From a virus, in the IMG/VR virus record IMGVR_UViG_3300047463_000289, positions 1 through 39,334 of that record: a stretch of DNA of 39,334 nucleotides. One strand, given 5' to 3'. This document shows positions 1 to 6,157 of this stretch, piece after piece. The translations under genes and the position numbers were made by a program. Numbering within the stretch: position 1 is the stretch's first letter; every line of letters begins with the position of its first letter. Below the pieces are notes generated by a model, which saw only the letters and a program-made list of their open reading frames with translations, made no database searches and was not told the DNA's origin.

Positions 1-277
1 GACCCGTGCCGTCTGGTGCCCTGCCCCCGTGGGGTGTGGGGTTATTGCACGCGCTAACTCGTGCCTAACTGTTTACGTTCTAGCTAACAAAAGATATACA
101 ATTGGGGGGATTCGTTTGTAATATCAATTACTTAAGGGGGGAATGTTATAGTGAGCGTATGAAAGATATACGGGTTTTCACAATTGGCTCTCAATGTTTT
201 CAAGCGTTTACACACGGCGCGCTATATGCAGTAGAGTATAGTTGAGAGACTTAACAAACCTTAACTAGGAGCGTTAT
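1..277. other. Non-coding left end, control region
   Basis: No convincing reading frame precedes the ATG at 278. The stretch starts GC-rich, with a CCCCCGTGGGG hairpin near 25-35 and a GCACG/CGTGC stem at 47-64, then turns AT-rich. The word AAAGATATAC occurs twice, near 90-99 and 162-171. There are two weak promoter candidates. TTTACG (72-77) lies 17 nt from TATACA (95-100). TTTACA (207-212) lies 19 nt from TAGAGT (232-237). Neither is strong, so the early operon may also be served by the extended -10 at the far right end if the genome circularises or is packaged as a permuted concatemer. That last point is inference. Confidence 0.6.
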
Positions 278-439
278 ATGAAACGAGACTTAACTAAACT
301 AGCACTAGTGCTTAGCATACTGCTAATGCTACTAGTATCAATAGCGATTAAACAATACGTCGAAGCCACTAAACACTTAGCTCGCGTTCATAGCATTCAA
401 GAAACAGTCGAAAGCCAATTCGAAGGCGGTGCCCAATGA
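278..439 (+). CDS. Small single-TM membrane protein (53 aa)
   Basis: The ATG at 278 follows an AGGAG ribosome site at 266-270. The protein begins MKRDLTKLA and then has one hydrophobic segment of about 18 residues (roughly 9-26, rich in L, I, V), followed by a short polar tail. This predicts a one-pass inner-membrane peptide with a basic N-terminus on the inside. Its TGA (437-439) overlaps the next ATG (436-438), so the two genes are translationally coupled. It is the first gene of the rightward early operon. No family is recognised; a small antiholin-like or superinfection-type protein would be possible, but nothing shows it. Confidence 0.7.
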   Translation: MKRDLTKLALVLSILLMLLVSIAIKQYVEATKHLARVHSIQETVESQFEGGAQ

Positions 440-651
440 TACGCGAAGTTGAAGGGTTAAAGTATCGTGGACTAGATGTCACTGCCACGGTCGAATTCTT
501 ATCACCGTTTGATGATACATATATCATCGATGCGGTATACACTGAGACGGGCATTCCGCTTGAGGAATTAGAGTGTGAATACCTTCGCAGTGTAAACAGA
601 ACTAGGTTAAAAGCTATGGGCAGTGAGTTATTAGAGGGGGGTGTTCTATGA
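436..651 (+). CDS. Hypothetical early protein (71 aa)
   Basis: The start overlaps the stop of the upstream gene (ATGA), and its own stop overlaps the next ATG at 648. The sequence is acidic, alternating beta-like stretches (TATVEFLSPF, YIIDAVY) with a short C-terminal helix. There is no signal peptide, TM segment or catalytic motif. I do not recognise the family. Position in a run of tiny coupled genes suggests an early function that modifies the host, but this is only context. Confidence 0.65.
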   Translation: MIREVEGLKYRGLDVTATVEFLSPFDDTYIIDAVYTETGIPLEELECEYLRSVNRTRLKAMGSELLEGGVL

Positions 652-920
652 AGCACGATATAACAAACGTCTATCGGCAATATCCGGCTATGTTTCAATG
701 GTTCACAAACGCATACGGGCACGACGACGCGACTGCCGAATTCGGAGCTGCATATATTTACGAGTGTTTAGCCACGCCTAGCAGTGATAATGCTATGTGG
801 CAGGTACTCGAAGCAGTCGCAGGCGGAGACTTTCAAGTTGACCGAGAATTGCTTATTGATGCGTCACATGCTATCATTGAAACAACTAAACTAAACACGA
901 AAGGAAAAAAACATGAGTAA
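648..920 (+). CDS. Hypothetical early protein (90 aa)
   Basis: The start lies in a GGGGGGTGTTCTATG context that supplies a ribosome site, and it overlaps the previous stop by 4 nt. The product is acidic and probably all-helical, rich in aromatic residues (YRQYPAMFQWFTNAYG near the N-terminus), with no cysteines beyond one and no membrane segment. The C-terminal lysine run (KGKKHE) is encoded by AAGGAAAAAAACATGAG, which also serves as ribosome site for the DUF932-like gene at 913. Family unknown. Confidence 0.65.
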   Translation: MKHDITNVYRQYPAMFQWFTNAYGHDDATAEFGAAYIYECLATPSSDNAMWQVLEAVAGGDFQVDRELLIDASHAIIETTKLNTKGKKHE

Positions 921-1629
921 CCCATTCGAAGCAATTGCTCCGAGCGTCAATGTTAGCTCGAAGTATGCCTTCATTAGTACCCGTCAATTCATCGAAGACA
1001 TGGCGACTTTAGGCTGGAATACATCATCGACTAAGAGCCGTTCACGCACCGGCTTAGGAAAACATATAATGCGTTTCAGGCATGAAAACTACAAGTGTCC
1101 TAGCGGAGACTTTGTAGAGATTGTTGCTCTAAACGCGCACGACGGCTCTTCATCGTTTGTACTGCAATTCGGTATCTTCCGTTTAGTCTGCTCTAACGGG
1201 CTCGTTATCGGTAAAGTGTTAGTCGAGCCTGTACGCATTCGGCACGTCGGATACACTGCGGACAAAGTAACAAACGCAGTCAATACCCTATTAGCTCAAC
1301 TTGAGAAAGTACATGCGGCGATTGCTAAACTACAAACGACTACATTAACCGACGAGCAGTACGAAAACTTCAAACTAGCTGCGACTGTACTGCGCGGTCT
1401 TAACCCTGTGACGACTGACATCGAGCAATTCAATACCGCGCGTCGTGAAGCAGACAAGGGATACACTGCGTGGGCAGTACTAAACCGCGTTCAAGAGTCT
1501 CTCGTTAATGGTTTTGGCTATGTTAACGAAAAAAACGAGATTCGTAGAGCGCGTGCGATTAAAGGGGTTAAGTCTCAACTTGACCTAAACACGCAGCTAT
1601 TCGACGCAGTGCTGCAGATTGCCGCCTAA
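913..1629 (+). CDS. DUF932-like phage/plasmid protein (238 aa)
   Basis: The protein reads as the DUF932 (phage/plasmid-like protein) family. It has an N-terminal region with STRQFIEDMATLGW, then a beta-rich core (MRFRHENY, FVEIVALNAHDGSSSF) and the signature segment LVCSNGLVIGK around residues 90-102, followed by a helical C-terminal half. In known members the biochemical role is unsettled; they often sit in plasmid or phage early regions near recombination or anti-restriction genes. It starts at an ATG preceded by AAAGGAAAAAAAC and overlaps the upstream gene by 8 nt. A stable hairpin follows its stop codon. Family assignment is from memory of the motif, so function remains unknown. Confidence 0.75.
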   Translation: MSNPFEAIAPSVNVSSKYAFISTRQFIEDMATLGWNTSSTKSRSRTGLGKHIMRFRHENYKCPSGDFVEIVALNAHDGSSSFVLQFGIFRLVCSNGLVIGKVLVEPVRIRHVGYTADKVTNAVNTLLAQLEKVHAAIAKLQTTTLTDEQYENFKLAATVLRGLNPVTTDIEQFNTARREADKGYTAWAVLNRVQESLVNGFGYVNEKNEIRRARAIKGVKSQLDLNTQLFDAVLQIAA

Positions 1630-1638
1630 CGTCAACAA

Positions 1639-1660
1639 GGGGATAGTTTCGGCTATCCCC
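1639..1660 (+). other. Stable intergenic hairpin flanked by TCAACAA direct repeats
   Basis: GGGGATAG (1639-1646), loop TTTCGG, CTATCCCC (1653-1660) form a perfect 8-bp stem ten bases after the DUF932-like stop. The 7-mer TCAACAA lies immediately on both sides (1632-1638 and 1661-1667). There is no T-tract, so it is not a normal intrinsic terminator. It could set differential mRNA decay or act as an RNase processing site within the early operon. Confidence 0.7.
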
Positions 1661-1677
1661 TCAACAAAGAGGTATAT

Positions 1678-1938
1678 ATGGATAACGGAAATTTATTAAC
1701 TAAACAGAAACTCTTAAACGAATTAATTGAATTAGATAAGTTGAAGAATAAGTACACGCGTTTAGTTTCATTAAACGGTGCCTTCGGAGTTACCGAATTA
1801 GACGGCGAGATAGAGTGGAATACAGACCGTAAACTCTTATCTCAGTATGTCGCATTGAAACACAAGGCGTTACTTATTAAGTTGAAGGCAGTAGACCAAA
1901 GAGTTAAACACTTAAACAAAGAACTGAAGAAAGGATAA
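1678..1938 (+). CDS. Small charged helical protein, coiled coil (86 aa)
   Basis: The ATG at 1678 has AGAGG five bases upstream. The protein is highly charged, with leucine- and lysine-rich helices (KQKLLNELIELDKLKNKY at 9-26 and ALKHKALLIKLKAVDQR near 61-77) separated by a short beta-like segment. Heptad spacing suggests a coiled-coil dimer. No enzyme motif is present and the family is not recognised. It lies between the hairpin at 1639 and the MGYTHYW gene. Confidence 0.65.
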   Translation: MDNGNLLTKQKLLNELIELDKLKNKYTRLVSLNGAFGVTELDGEIEWNTDRKLLSQYVALKHKALLIKLKAVDQRVKHLNKELKKG

Positions 1939-1941
1939 CAT

Positions 1942-2442
1942 ATGGGATACACGCATTATTGGTCCTTTAAGAAACCTAAACGTGGGAAAATGCGCGAGGC
2001 AGAAAAAAAGTATGCTGCAGCTATCAAAGATTGCGCTACTTTAATCCGTTCGTATTATATTGCAAACGGAGAGTTATCAGGATATTCGGCTCATACTAAA
2101 CCTGGTAAATACGACGGCATTCTTTTCAATGGTAAAGGCGACTTAGCGCATGAAGACTTTAGCCTTCGAGCGACTTTCAAAGAGGCGTCGACCGCCTGTC
2201 ACTCAGACTGTTATAACTTTAATTTCTGCAAGACTGCTAGAAAACCATATGATGAAGTGGTTGTAGCATGTTTACTAATTCTCAAACGGCATTTAGGTGA
2301 CTTAATAGAGATTAGCAGTGACGGCTATCTCGACGACTGGTACGACGGGCGCGAATTAGCACGCCGTTATTTTAAGGACAAGACTTTACAAGTACCCGCC
2401 AGCATTGGAGTAAATAACTATGCAGTTATTAACAAGAAATAG
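1942..2442 (+). CDS. Conserved phage protein beginning MGYTHYW (166 aa)
   Basis: Proteins that start MGYTHYW and contain a central FNGKGDLAHEDF-type block and a C-terminal LGDLIEISSDGYLDDWYDGREL segment are widely seen in phages and are of unknown function. This one fits that pattern over its whole length. Several conserved aromatic and acidic residues suggest a binding or enzymatic pocket, but no known active site is visible. AAGGATAACAT precedes the ATG. It overlaps the GP88-like gene by 23 nt, which implies coupled translation. Confidence 0.75.
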   Translation: MGYTHYWSFKKPKRGKMREAEKKYAAAIKDCATLIRSYYIANGELSGYSAHTKPGKYDGILFNGKGDLAHEDFSLRATFKEASTACHSDCYNFNFCKTARKPYDEVVVACLLILKRHLGDLIEISSDGYLDDWYDGRELARRYFKDKTLQVPASIGVNNYAVINKK

Positions 2443-3073
2443 CAAGATAAGAAAGTCGGAAAAACGCACGTTCAACTTCGGCATACCTGCGTATCAGTCA
2501 ACTACTGGACTAAAAACATGCCCTAACGCAGGGGCATGCGCTAAAGGTTGTTACGCGCTTGCAGGCGCATACCGTTTTTCGAACGTGGCGCAGGCATTTG
2601 AGCGTCGACTGGCAGTCACGCAGTCAAACGAATTCATTGACCTAATGTTAAAAGAGATTGACGCTAACCGCGCAGAGCGCATTCGCATTCACGATAGCGG
2701 AGATTTCTACTCTGAAGAGTACCTTCAAAGATGGTTGAAAATAATGCGCGCACGGCCACACGTTGAATTCTATGCTTATACTAAGATGATAACCATGTTC
2801 AAGTTTCATGCTCCGTACTTGCCGAAAAACTTCACGGTTATCTACTCCTTTGGCGGTACTCAAGACCGGCTAATCGATGTGAAGAGAGACCGGCATTCAC
2901 TGGTCTTTGAAACTCATGAAGACCTAATCCGTGCCGGCTATGCCGATGCATCTAATCAAGATGATATTGCACTCGAAGATAACCCGCGCATTGGACTAGT
3001 CTATCACGGCACAAAGAATATAGAGAATACCAATTGGTCGAAAGTACCAGAACTTAAAAGAAAGGCAGGATAA
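2420..3073 (+). CDS. GP88-like protein with Cys cluster (217 aa)
   Basis: The N-terminal half matches the GP88 family (named for mycobacteriophage gene 88). A short basic leader is followed by FNFGIPAYQST, then the cysteine cluster TCPNAGACAKGCYA with C34, C40 and C44, then RIHDSGDFYSEEYLQRWL (about 91-108) and a FYAYTKM block. The three cysteines could hold a metal or iron-sulfur cluster, but the function of the family is not established. The ribosome site GGAG (2408-2411) lies nine bases before ATG 2420, inside the end of the preceding gene. It is clearly not a shadow frame, since residues typical of the family are conserved throughout. Confidence 0.78.
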   Translation: MQLLTRNSKIRKSEKRTFNFGIPAYQSTTGLKTCPNAGACAKGCYALAGAYRFSNVAQAFERRLAVTQSNEFIDLMLKEIDANRAERIRIHDSGDFYSEEYLQRWLKIMRARPHVEFYAYTKMITMFKFHAPYLPKNFTVIYSFGGTQDRLIDVKRDRHSLVFETHEDLIRAGYADASNQDDIALEDNPRIGLVYHGTKNIENTNWSKVPELKRKAG

Positions 3074-3074
3074 C

Positions 3075-3251
3075 ATGAAAGATATTGAAATACCCTGCGC
3101 ATGGATGATGTTTACGTTTGAAACGAAAACTTATAAGGCACGCCTTGAACTAGACGATAACGGAATACCGTTTGTTAATGTTCATGAGTGCTCTAACGCA
3201 GGTGTACGGGAATACGCGCACAAACTTTTCGAAGAGTTAGGACTAATCTAA
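3075..3251 (+). CDS. Hypothetical protein (58 aa)
   Basis: A short frame beginning MKDIEIPCAWMMFTFETK just after the GP88-like stop, with AAAGGCAGGATAAC upstream supplying a ribosome site. It fills the otherwise empty 195 nt before the gene at 3269. Composition is ordinary, with a beta-like N-terminal half and a helical C-terminus (EYAHKLFEELGLI). No family recognised. Confidence 0.6.
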   Translation: MKDIEIPCAWMMFTFETKTYKARLELDDNGIPFVNVHECSNAGVREYAHKLFEELGLI

Positions 3252-3268
3252 ACAAAGAAAGGAAACAT

Positions 3269-3490
3269 ATGAGACTACATATAACCGAAATTAAAATTGG
3301 GGATAAGATTAAAATTGCTTATCCCAGTGAAGGGTTCAAATTCGTCTACTATGGTGAAGTCACGTCAATCTCTAAGCACACTATAGAACTGAAAACTTTT
3401 GACGGATTTATTGCACTGCCTGCGGAAACCTGCCGTGTGTTTACGGATGAACCGGCACCGGTATACAGGTTAACCGGAGACAAAACATGA
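3269..3490 (+). CDS. Small beta-barrel-like protein (73 aa)
   Basis: AAGGAAACAT precedes the ATG. The sequence MRLHITEIKIGDKIKIAY, then GEVTSISKHTIELKTFDG, alternates hydrophobic and charged residues with the G-D-K-I pattern typical of SH3-like or KOW-type barrels. Such folds bind nucleic acid or protein, but no specific partner can be named. The TGA overlaps the next ATG at 3487. Confidence 0.62.
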   Translation: MRLHITEIKIGDKIKIAYPSEGFKFVYYGEVTSISKHTIELKTFDGFIALPAETCRVFTDEPAPVYRLTGDKT

Positions 3491-3795
3491 AAAAACTTTT
3501 ATTAGGTTTACTGTTAATTAGTTCGACCGTAAAAGCAGAGATAGGGCAGGACAAGTACGTGCACTTTGGCACAGTCTATGCGCTGCAAACGGCAAGTTAC
3601 GGGTTAACGCGAGCAGCACTAAAACTCGACCAGAAAAATGCACTTATTTTTTCGACGTTCTTCACCTCTATGGTATGGTTTACCAAAGAGATGTTGGATG
3701 CACAGAAAACTCAACGTCTAGACTTGGGTGACATTGGAGCTAATGCATTAGGGCAGGCGGCTTCAATTGGCACAGTTCTTGTCTTTGACTTTTAA
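3487..3795 (+). CDS. Secreted or membrane protein, YfiM/DUF2279-like (102 aa)
   Basis: A signal peptide is obvious: MKKLLLGLLLISSTVKA, cleaved after the A at 17. The rest reads DKYVHFGTVYALQTASYG, a hydrophobic segment near 50-66 (ALIFSTFFTSMVWFTKEM), then DLGDIGANALGQAASIGTVL. The D-K-x-x-H-F start and the D-x-x-A-N-x-x-G end resemble YfiM/DUF2279-type small envelope proteins; that likeness is suggestive only. It would act in the periplasm or inner membrane. The ribosome site GGAG is seven bases upstream. Confidence 0.6.
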   Translation: MKKLLLGLLLISSTVKAEIGQDKYVHFGTVYALQTASYGLTRAALKLDQKNALIFSTFFTSMVWFTKEMLDAQKTQRLDLGDIGANALGQAASIGTVLVFDF

Positions 3796-3813
3796 CTATA
3801 AAAGGAGTATACT

Positions 3814-3945
3814 ATGATAGTGACTATTGTAAACGGGCAAAAACGGTATAAGTTTGAACTGGGACCTGGCGCTTACATTGAATCGAGTAATGTGTCCTTG
3901 GTGTTACGGTTTTTATACGATGCATGGGAGAATGACTATGAATAA
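3814..3945 (+). CDS. Hypothetical small protein (43 aa)
   Basis: A strong AAAGGAG (3800-3806) sits seven bases before ATG 3814. The frame starts MIVTIVNGQKRYKFELGPG and ends at TAA 3943-3945, overlapping the next ATG at 3938. The excellent ribosome site and the coupling support it as a gene despite its length. It looks like a small beta-hairpin protein. Family unknown. Confidence 0.6.
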   Translation: MIVTIVNGQKRYKFELGPGAYIESSNVSLVLRFLYDAWENDYE

Positions 3946-4120
3946 CTGTCCAATTCTAGGTTGTAACATTCTATTCGCAGACAAAGAAGATGCCGAACTA
4001 CATTCGGCTAACTCTTGGCATTGCATAGCATGTGGCTATAGTGATGACCGCGAATTAACAAACGAAAACCTCGCTGAACTATGTCCAATGTGTAGCGAGC
4101 AAACCATGGAGGAATTGTGA
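3938..4120 (+). CDS. Small zinc-ribbon protein (60 aa)
   Basis: The best start is ATG 3938, with GGAG seven to ten bases upstream; an in-frame upstream ATG at 3854 lies inside the previous gene and has no ribosome site. The product contains CPILGC near the start, CIACGY in the middle and CPMC near the end, giving paired cysteines suited to zinc binding. Such ribbons bind nucleic acid or proteins, for example RNA polymerase. The stop overlaps the GTG start of the next gene (GTGA). Confidence 0.6.
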   Translation: MNNCPILGCNILFADKEDAELHSANSWHCIACGYSDDRELTNENLAELCPMCSEQTMEEL

Positions 4121-4338
4121 AGGATACAGCACTATCAATTATAGCGCTAATTCTGCTCATATACAACTATCTTATTACGCGCAGTAACCAGAAACTTAAG
4201 ACTCAAATAAAGGAGAAAGAAGATGAAGCACTATCAGACAAACTCAAAGCAATTCAGCAAGAACGTGACCGCGCTCGTGACCGCATGCGCTCTTTACTTG
4301 AGCACTATCGCGGTGACGGTCCAAGCGGAGACGCCTAA
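4117..4338 (+). CDS. N-terminal TM, coiled-coil protein, possible i-spanin (73 aa)
   Basis: GTG start at 4117, overlapping the previous TGA, with GGAGG at 4109-4113 just upstream. Residues 5-20 (ALSIIALILLIYNYLI) form one TM segment; residues 22-66 form a charged coiled coil. This N-in, single-TM plus coiled-coil layout, with a second gene nested out of frame in its 3' half (4223), resembles Rz-type inner-membrane spanins. It is shorter than usual Rz proteins (about 150 aa), and the main lysis genes are elsewhere, so the spanin reading is tentative. Confidence 0.5.
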   Translation: MKDTALSIIALILLIYNYLITRSNQKLKTQIKEKEDEALSDKLKAIQQERDRARDRMRSLLEHYRGDGPSGDA

Positions 4339-4537
4339 ACCTAAATGCGATACGGTATTGGCAGCCTGTTTAGAATACAACGAGACTCTGGAAAAGGAGA
4401 GTAAGATTCTCAAAGATGTTATCAAGCGTCAAGATGAAAAACTTCGTGAAGCTGATTCATCTAAAGGATTGCCGTGGTATTTCTATGTACTCGCAGGCGT
4501 CACCGGAGCATTCGTATTTCAGGGGTTTACCAAATGA
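4223..4537 (+). CDS. Exported protein with C-terminal TM, overlaps upstream gene (104 aa)
   Basis: AAAGGAGAAAGAAG precedes ATG 4223, so initiation inside the upstream frame is well supported. The N-terminus has a signal-like stretch (about 15-35) ending in VQA. A VTAC within it resembles a lipobox, but its hydrophobic run before the Cys is very short. A soluble segment with C42 and C49 and a coiled coil follows, then a C-terminal TM near 82-100 (LPWYFYVLAGVTGAFVF). A protein anchored at both ends could bridge the envelope as a spanin-like factor. No family is firmly recognised. The next gene starts in its stop (ATGA). Confidence 0.58.
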   Translation: MKHYQTNSKQFSKNVTALVTACALYLSTIAVTVQAETPKPKCDTVLAACLEYNETLEKESKILKDVIKRQDEKLREADSSKGLPWYFYVLAGVTGAFVFQGFTK

Positions 4538-4722
4538 AGTACGACGCAAAGTGTATCGCGTGTAATACGACGTTTGAATACGAGCGCTCTATCAAAGAGC
4601 CAATAACACCAACGCCACCTTGTCCCAAGTGCAAGTCAGAGAATACTGAAAAGGTATTCACCCTAAACGCAGGGGGATTTGTGCTAAAGGGGCAAGGCTG
4701 GTATAAAAAAGGAGGATACTAA
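4534..4722 (+). CDS. FmdB-type zinc-ribbon protein (62 aa)
   Basis: ATG 4534 overlaps the TGA at 4535-4537. Cysteines form CIAC (residues 7-10) and CPKC (30-33), followed by a GGFVLKGQGWYKKGGY tail. This is the hallmark of the FmdB/CxxC_CxxC zinc-ribbon family, common in bacteria and in phages, where its role is unclear (putative regulator). The tail with GWYKxGY is complete, so the gene is intact. An in-frame upstream start at 4474 is inside the previous gene and lacks support. Confidence 0.72.
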   Translation: MKYDAKCIACNTTFEYERSIKEPITPTPPCPKCKSENTEKVFTLNAGGFVLKGQGWYKKGGY

Positions 4723-4961
4723 TGGTGACCGCAACATGGAAAGACCTGCGCGCACTGGTCGCATATGGCGACAAGGAAAAGTGTGCGGATGATGCACCTG
4801 TGGTAGTGAGTTTAACTGATGCTCCTGATATGACAATTCGATGCGCCTTTTCTGATGAGGAAAAGAGGCATTGCGTGATTGTTATTACGGATAAAGTGTT
4901 GGGTAGACGGGTTCAACTAATTAAATACATGGATTTACACACACGATTGGAGGAAAAATGA
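4722..4961 (+). CDS. Hypothetical protein (79 aa)
   Basis: The start shares bases with the preceding TAA (TAATG), with AAAGGAGG upstream. The protein begins MVTATWKDLRALVAYGDKEK and includes APVVVSLTDAP and HCVIVITDKVLGRR. This alternating pattern suggests a small alpha/beta fold. No signal peptide, metal site or known motif. The ATGA overlap continues into the next gene at 4958. Confidence 0.6.
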   Translation: MVTATWKDLRALVAYGDKEKCADDAPVVVSLTDAPDMTIRCAFSDEEKRHCVIVITDKVLGRRVQLIKYMDLHTRLEEK

Positions 4962-5167
4962 GTGACGGCATGTACGAAGTCTTTGCAAAGCGCAACAAGA
5001 AAAAGCTAACCGTTAAAAAACGTAGGATAAATAAGCACGTGGTTATACATGTGTATAGTGATGGTAGGGTACTCATTCGAAACTCGAAACAAGGAGCAAC
5101 GATTGCCTTAAAACTAATGACGCTAGAAAACATCGTTAAGAAGGTGCAGGAATGCTCCACCAATTAA
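4958..5167 (+). CDS. Small basic protein (69 aa)
   Basis: TTGGAGGAAAA precedes the ATG, which overlaps the upstream stop. The N-terminal third is strongly basic (KRNKKKLTVKKRRINKH), followed by VVIHVYSDGRVLIRNSKQG, a beta-hairpin-like segment, and a C-terminal helix. A nucleic-acid-binding role is plausible from charge alone. Not a recognised family. It overlaps the 5152 gene by 16 nt. Confidence 0.6.
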   Translation: MSDGMYEVFAKRNKKKLTVKKRRINKHVVIHVYSDGRVLIRNSKQGATIALKLMTLENIVKKVQECSTN

Positions 5168-5439
5168 TCGCTACTATCTGCGGTATTACTTTGCACACTC
5201 AAGTGAATGCTTGTCGCATCACTTTGCAGCAAGCCACCGTTGAGTATAATGCCAAACTAAACCGCAAGGCAGAGCGCATTAAAGTAGAGTTAGAAGAGCA
5301 AGTTAGAAATCAATATACTGAAACCTTGTTTGTCATAGGTAAGGTCGCATATGACAGACAAATAAACATAACGCATGGGCGGTTCAACGTATTGCTACGT
5401 TCGGACCGCACCATGTGCACAATTCGATGGGAGTTTTAA
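5152..5439 (+). CDS. Hypothetical, possibly exported protein (95 aa)
   Basis: AAGAAGG seven bases before the ATG acts as ribosome site. The first 21 residues (MLHQLIATICGITLHTQVNA) are mildly hydrophobic and could be a weak signal peptide ending before C21; the VNAC there is a poor lipobox. The rest is charged, with a helix at about 26-52 and a C-terminal beta stretch. The TAA is shared with the ATG of the 21-residue peptide at 5439. Unknown family. Confidence 0.55.
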   Translation: MLHQLIATICGITLHTQVNACRITLQQATVEYNAKLNRKAERIKVELEEQVRNQYTETLFVIGKVAYDRQINITHGRFNVLLRSDRTMCTIRWEF

Positions 5440-5504
5440 TGCTTAGTATTATTGTTGTACTAGTTATTATCATGATTTATAACATAGTCGGAGGTGTAGA
5501 ATGA
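5439..5504 (+). CDS. 21-residue hydrophobic membrane peptide
   Basis: This very short frame starts in TAATG, with GGGAG just upstream, and ends in ATGA with the protease gene. Residues 2-15 (LSIIVVLVIIMIYN) are almost wholly aliphatic, so the peptide is little more than one membrane helix. Translational coupling on both sides and the fit into an otherwise empty 60-nt gap argue that it is expressed. Possible roles include a small membrane regulator or a leader for the protease gene. Function unknown. Confidence 0.5.
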   Translation: MLSIIVVLVIIMIYNIVGGVE

Positions 5505-6157
5505 GATTCATTTTCTACTTTCACATTGCAGTACTGGCACTAGGTTTAGACGTGATACAAATTGACGTGGGTAATGCGATTGAGTTTACCGGTGACTTTA
5601 ACATGCCGGCTAACTGGTTTGTTCACCCATCAAAACACGGCACGGCAATGGCTTTATCACTAAAGGACCAGGCGCAAAAACTACAACTTGCCCCTATCTA
5701 TGCAGAGCAAGTGCTGTGGATTCCAGGGCGTGGATTTGAAATGACAATTATTAAAGCATTGCAGTTAGCCCACTTAAGAGGAACGCGCGTTCTATCTTTA
5801 AGTTACGGAGGGGGGATTCCAATTCCGTCAGAGTTTCTATTACTAAAACAGTTTGCAGAAAGCGACACGGTAATTGTTGCAGCCGCAGGAAATAATGGTG
5901 GAGGACGTATTTACTACCCAGCAAACTACCCAAACCCTTGTATGATAAGTGTTGGTACGTTAGTTAATGGCGTTAAAGCGTCATATTCAAATGACGCCGA
6001 CACGTGGATTGAGTATGTGCCTGGGGATATGCCAGGTACCTCGGCAAGTACCGCGAGAATGGGTGCTATTGCGTTGGCTTATCGCGTGACTTATCCGAAG
6101 CATAGTTGCAGGGAGATTGCGAAGTTAATCAAACAAAACTTTGGAGGTAGGAAATGA
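5501..6157 (+). CDS. Subtilisin-like serine protease, peptidase S8 (218 aa)
   Basis: All active-site elements of a subtilase are visible: D22 in VIQIDVG, H46 in KHGTAMA, the oxyanion N131 in AAAGNNGG, and S181 in PGTSASTA. SLSYGG at 99-104 matches the substrate-binding strand. At 218 residues it is smaller than mature subtilisin (about 275) and has no propeptide. Residues 1-16 (MRFIFYFHIAVLALGL) are hydrophobic, but they lead straight into the Asp motif, so they may be the first core strand rather than a cleaved signal. GGAGGTGTAG supplies the ribosome site. It could cleave a host protein or a phage structural precursor; no substrate can be inferred from context. Confidence 0.85.
   Translation: MRFIFYFHIAVLALGLDVIQIDVGNAIEFTGDFNMPANWFVHPSKHGTAMALSLKDQAQKLQLAPIYAEQVLWIPGRGFEMTIIKALQLAHLRGTRVLSLSYGGGIPIPSEFLLLKQFAESDTVIVAAAGNNGGGRIYYPANYPNPCMISVGTLVNGVKASYSNDADTWIEYVPGDMPGTSASTARMGAIALAYRVTYPKHSCREIAKLIKQNFGGRK

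Noticed and set aside
4921-5163. Minus-strand 80-aa frame in the early operon
   Set aside because: It overlaps two well-supported coupled genes and has no start signal.
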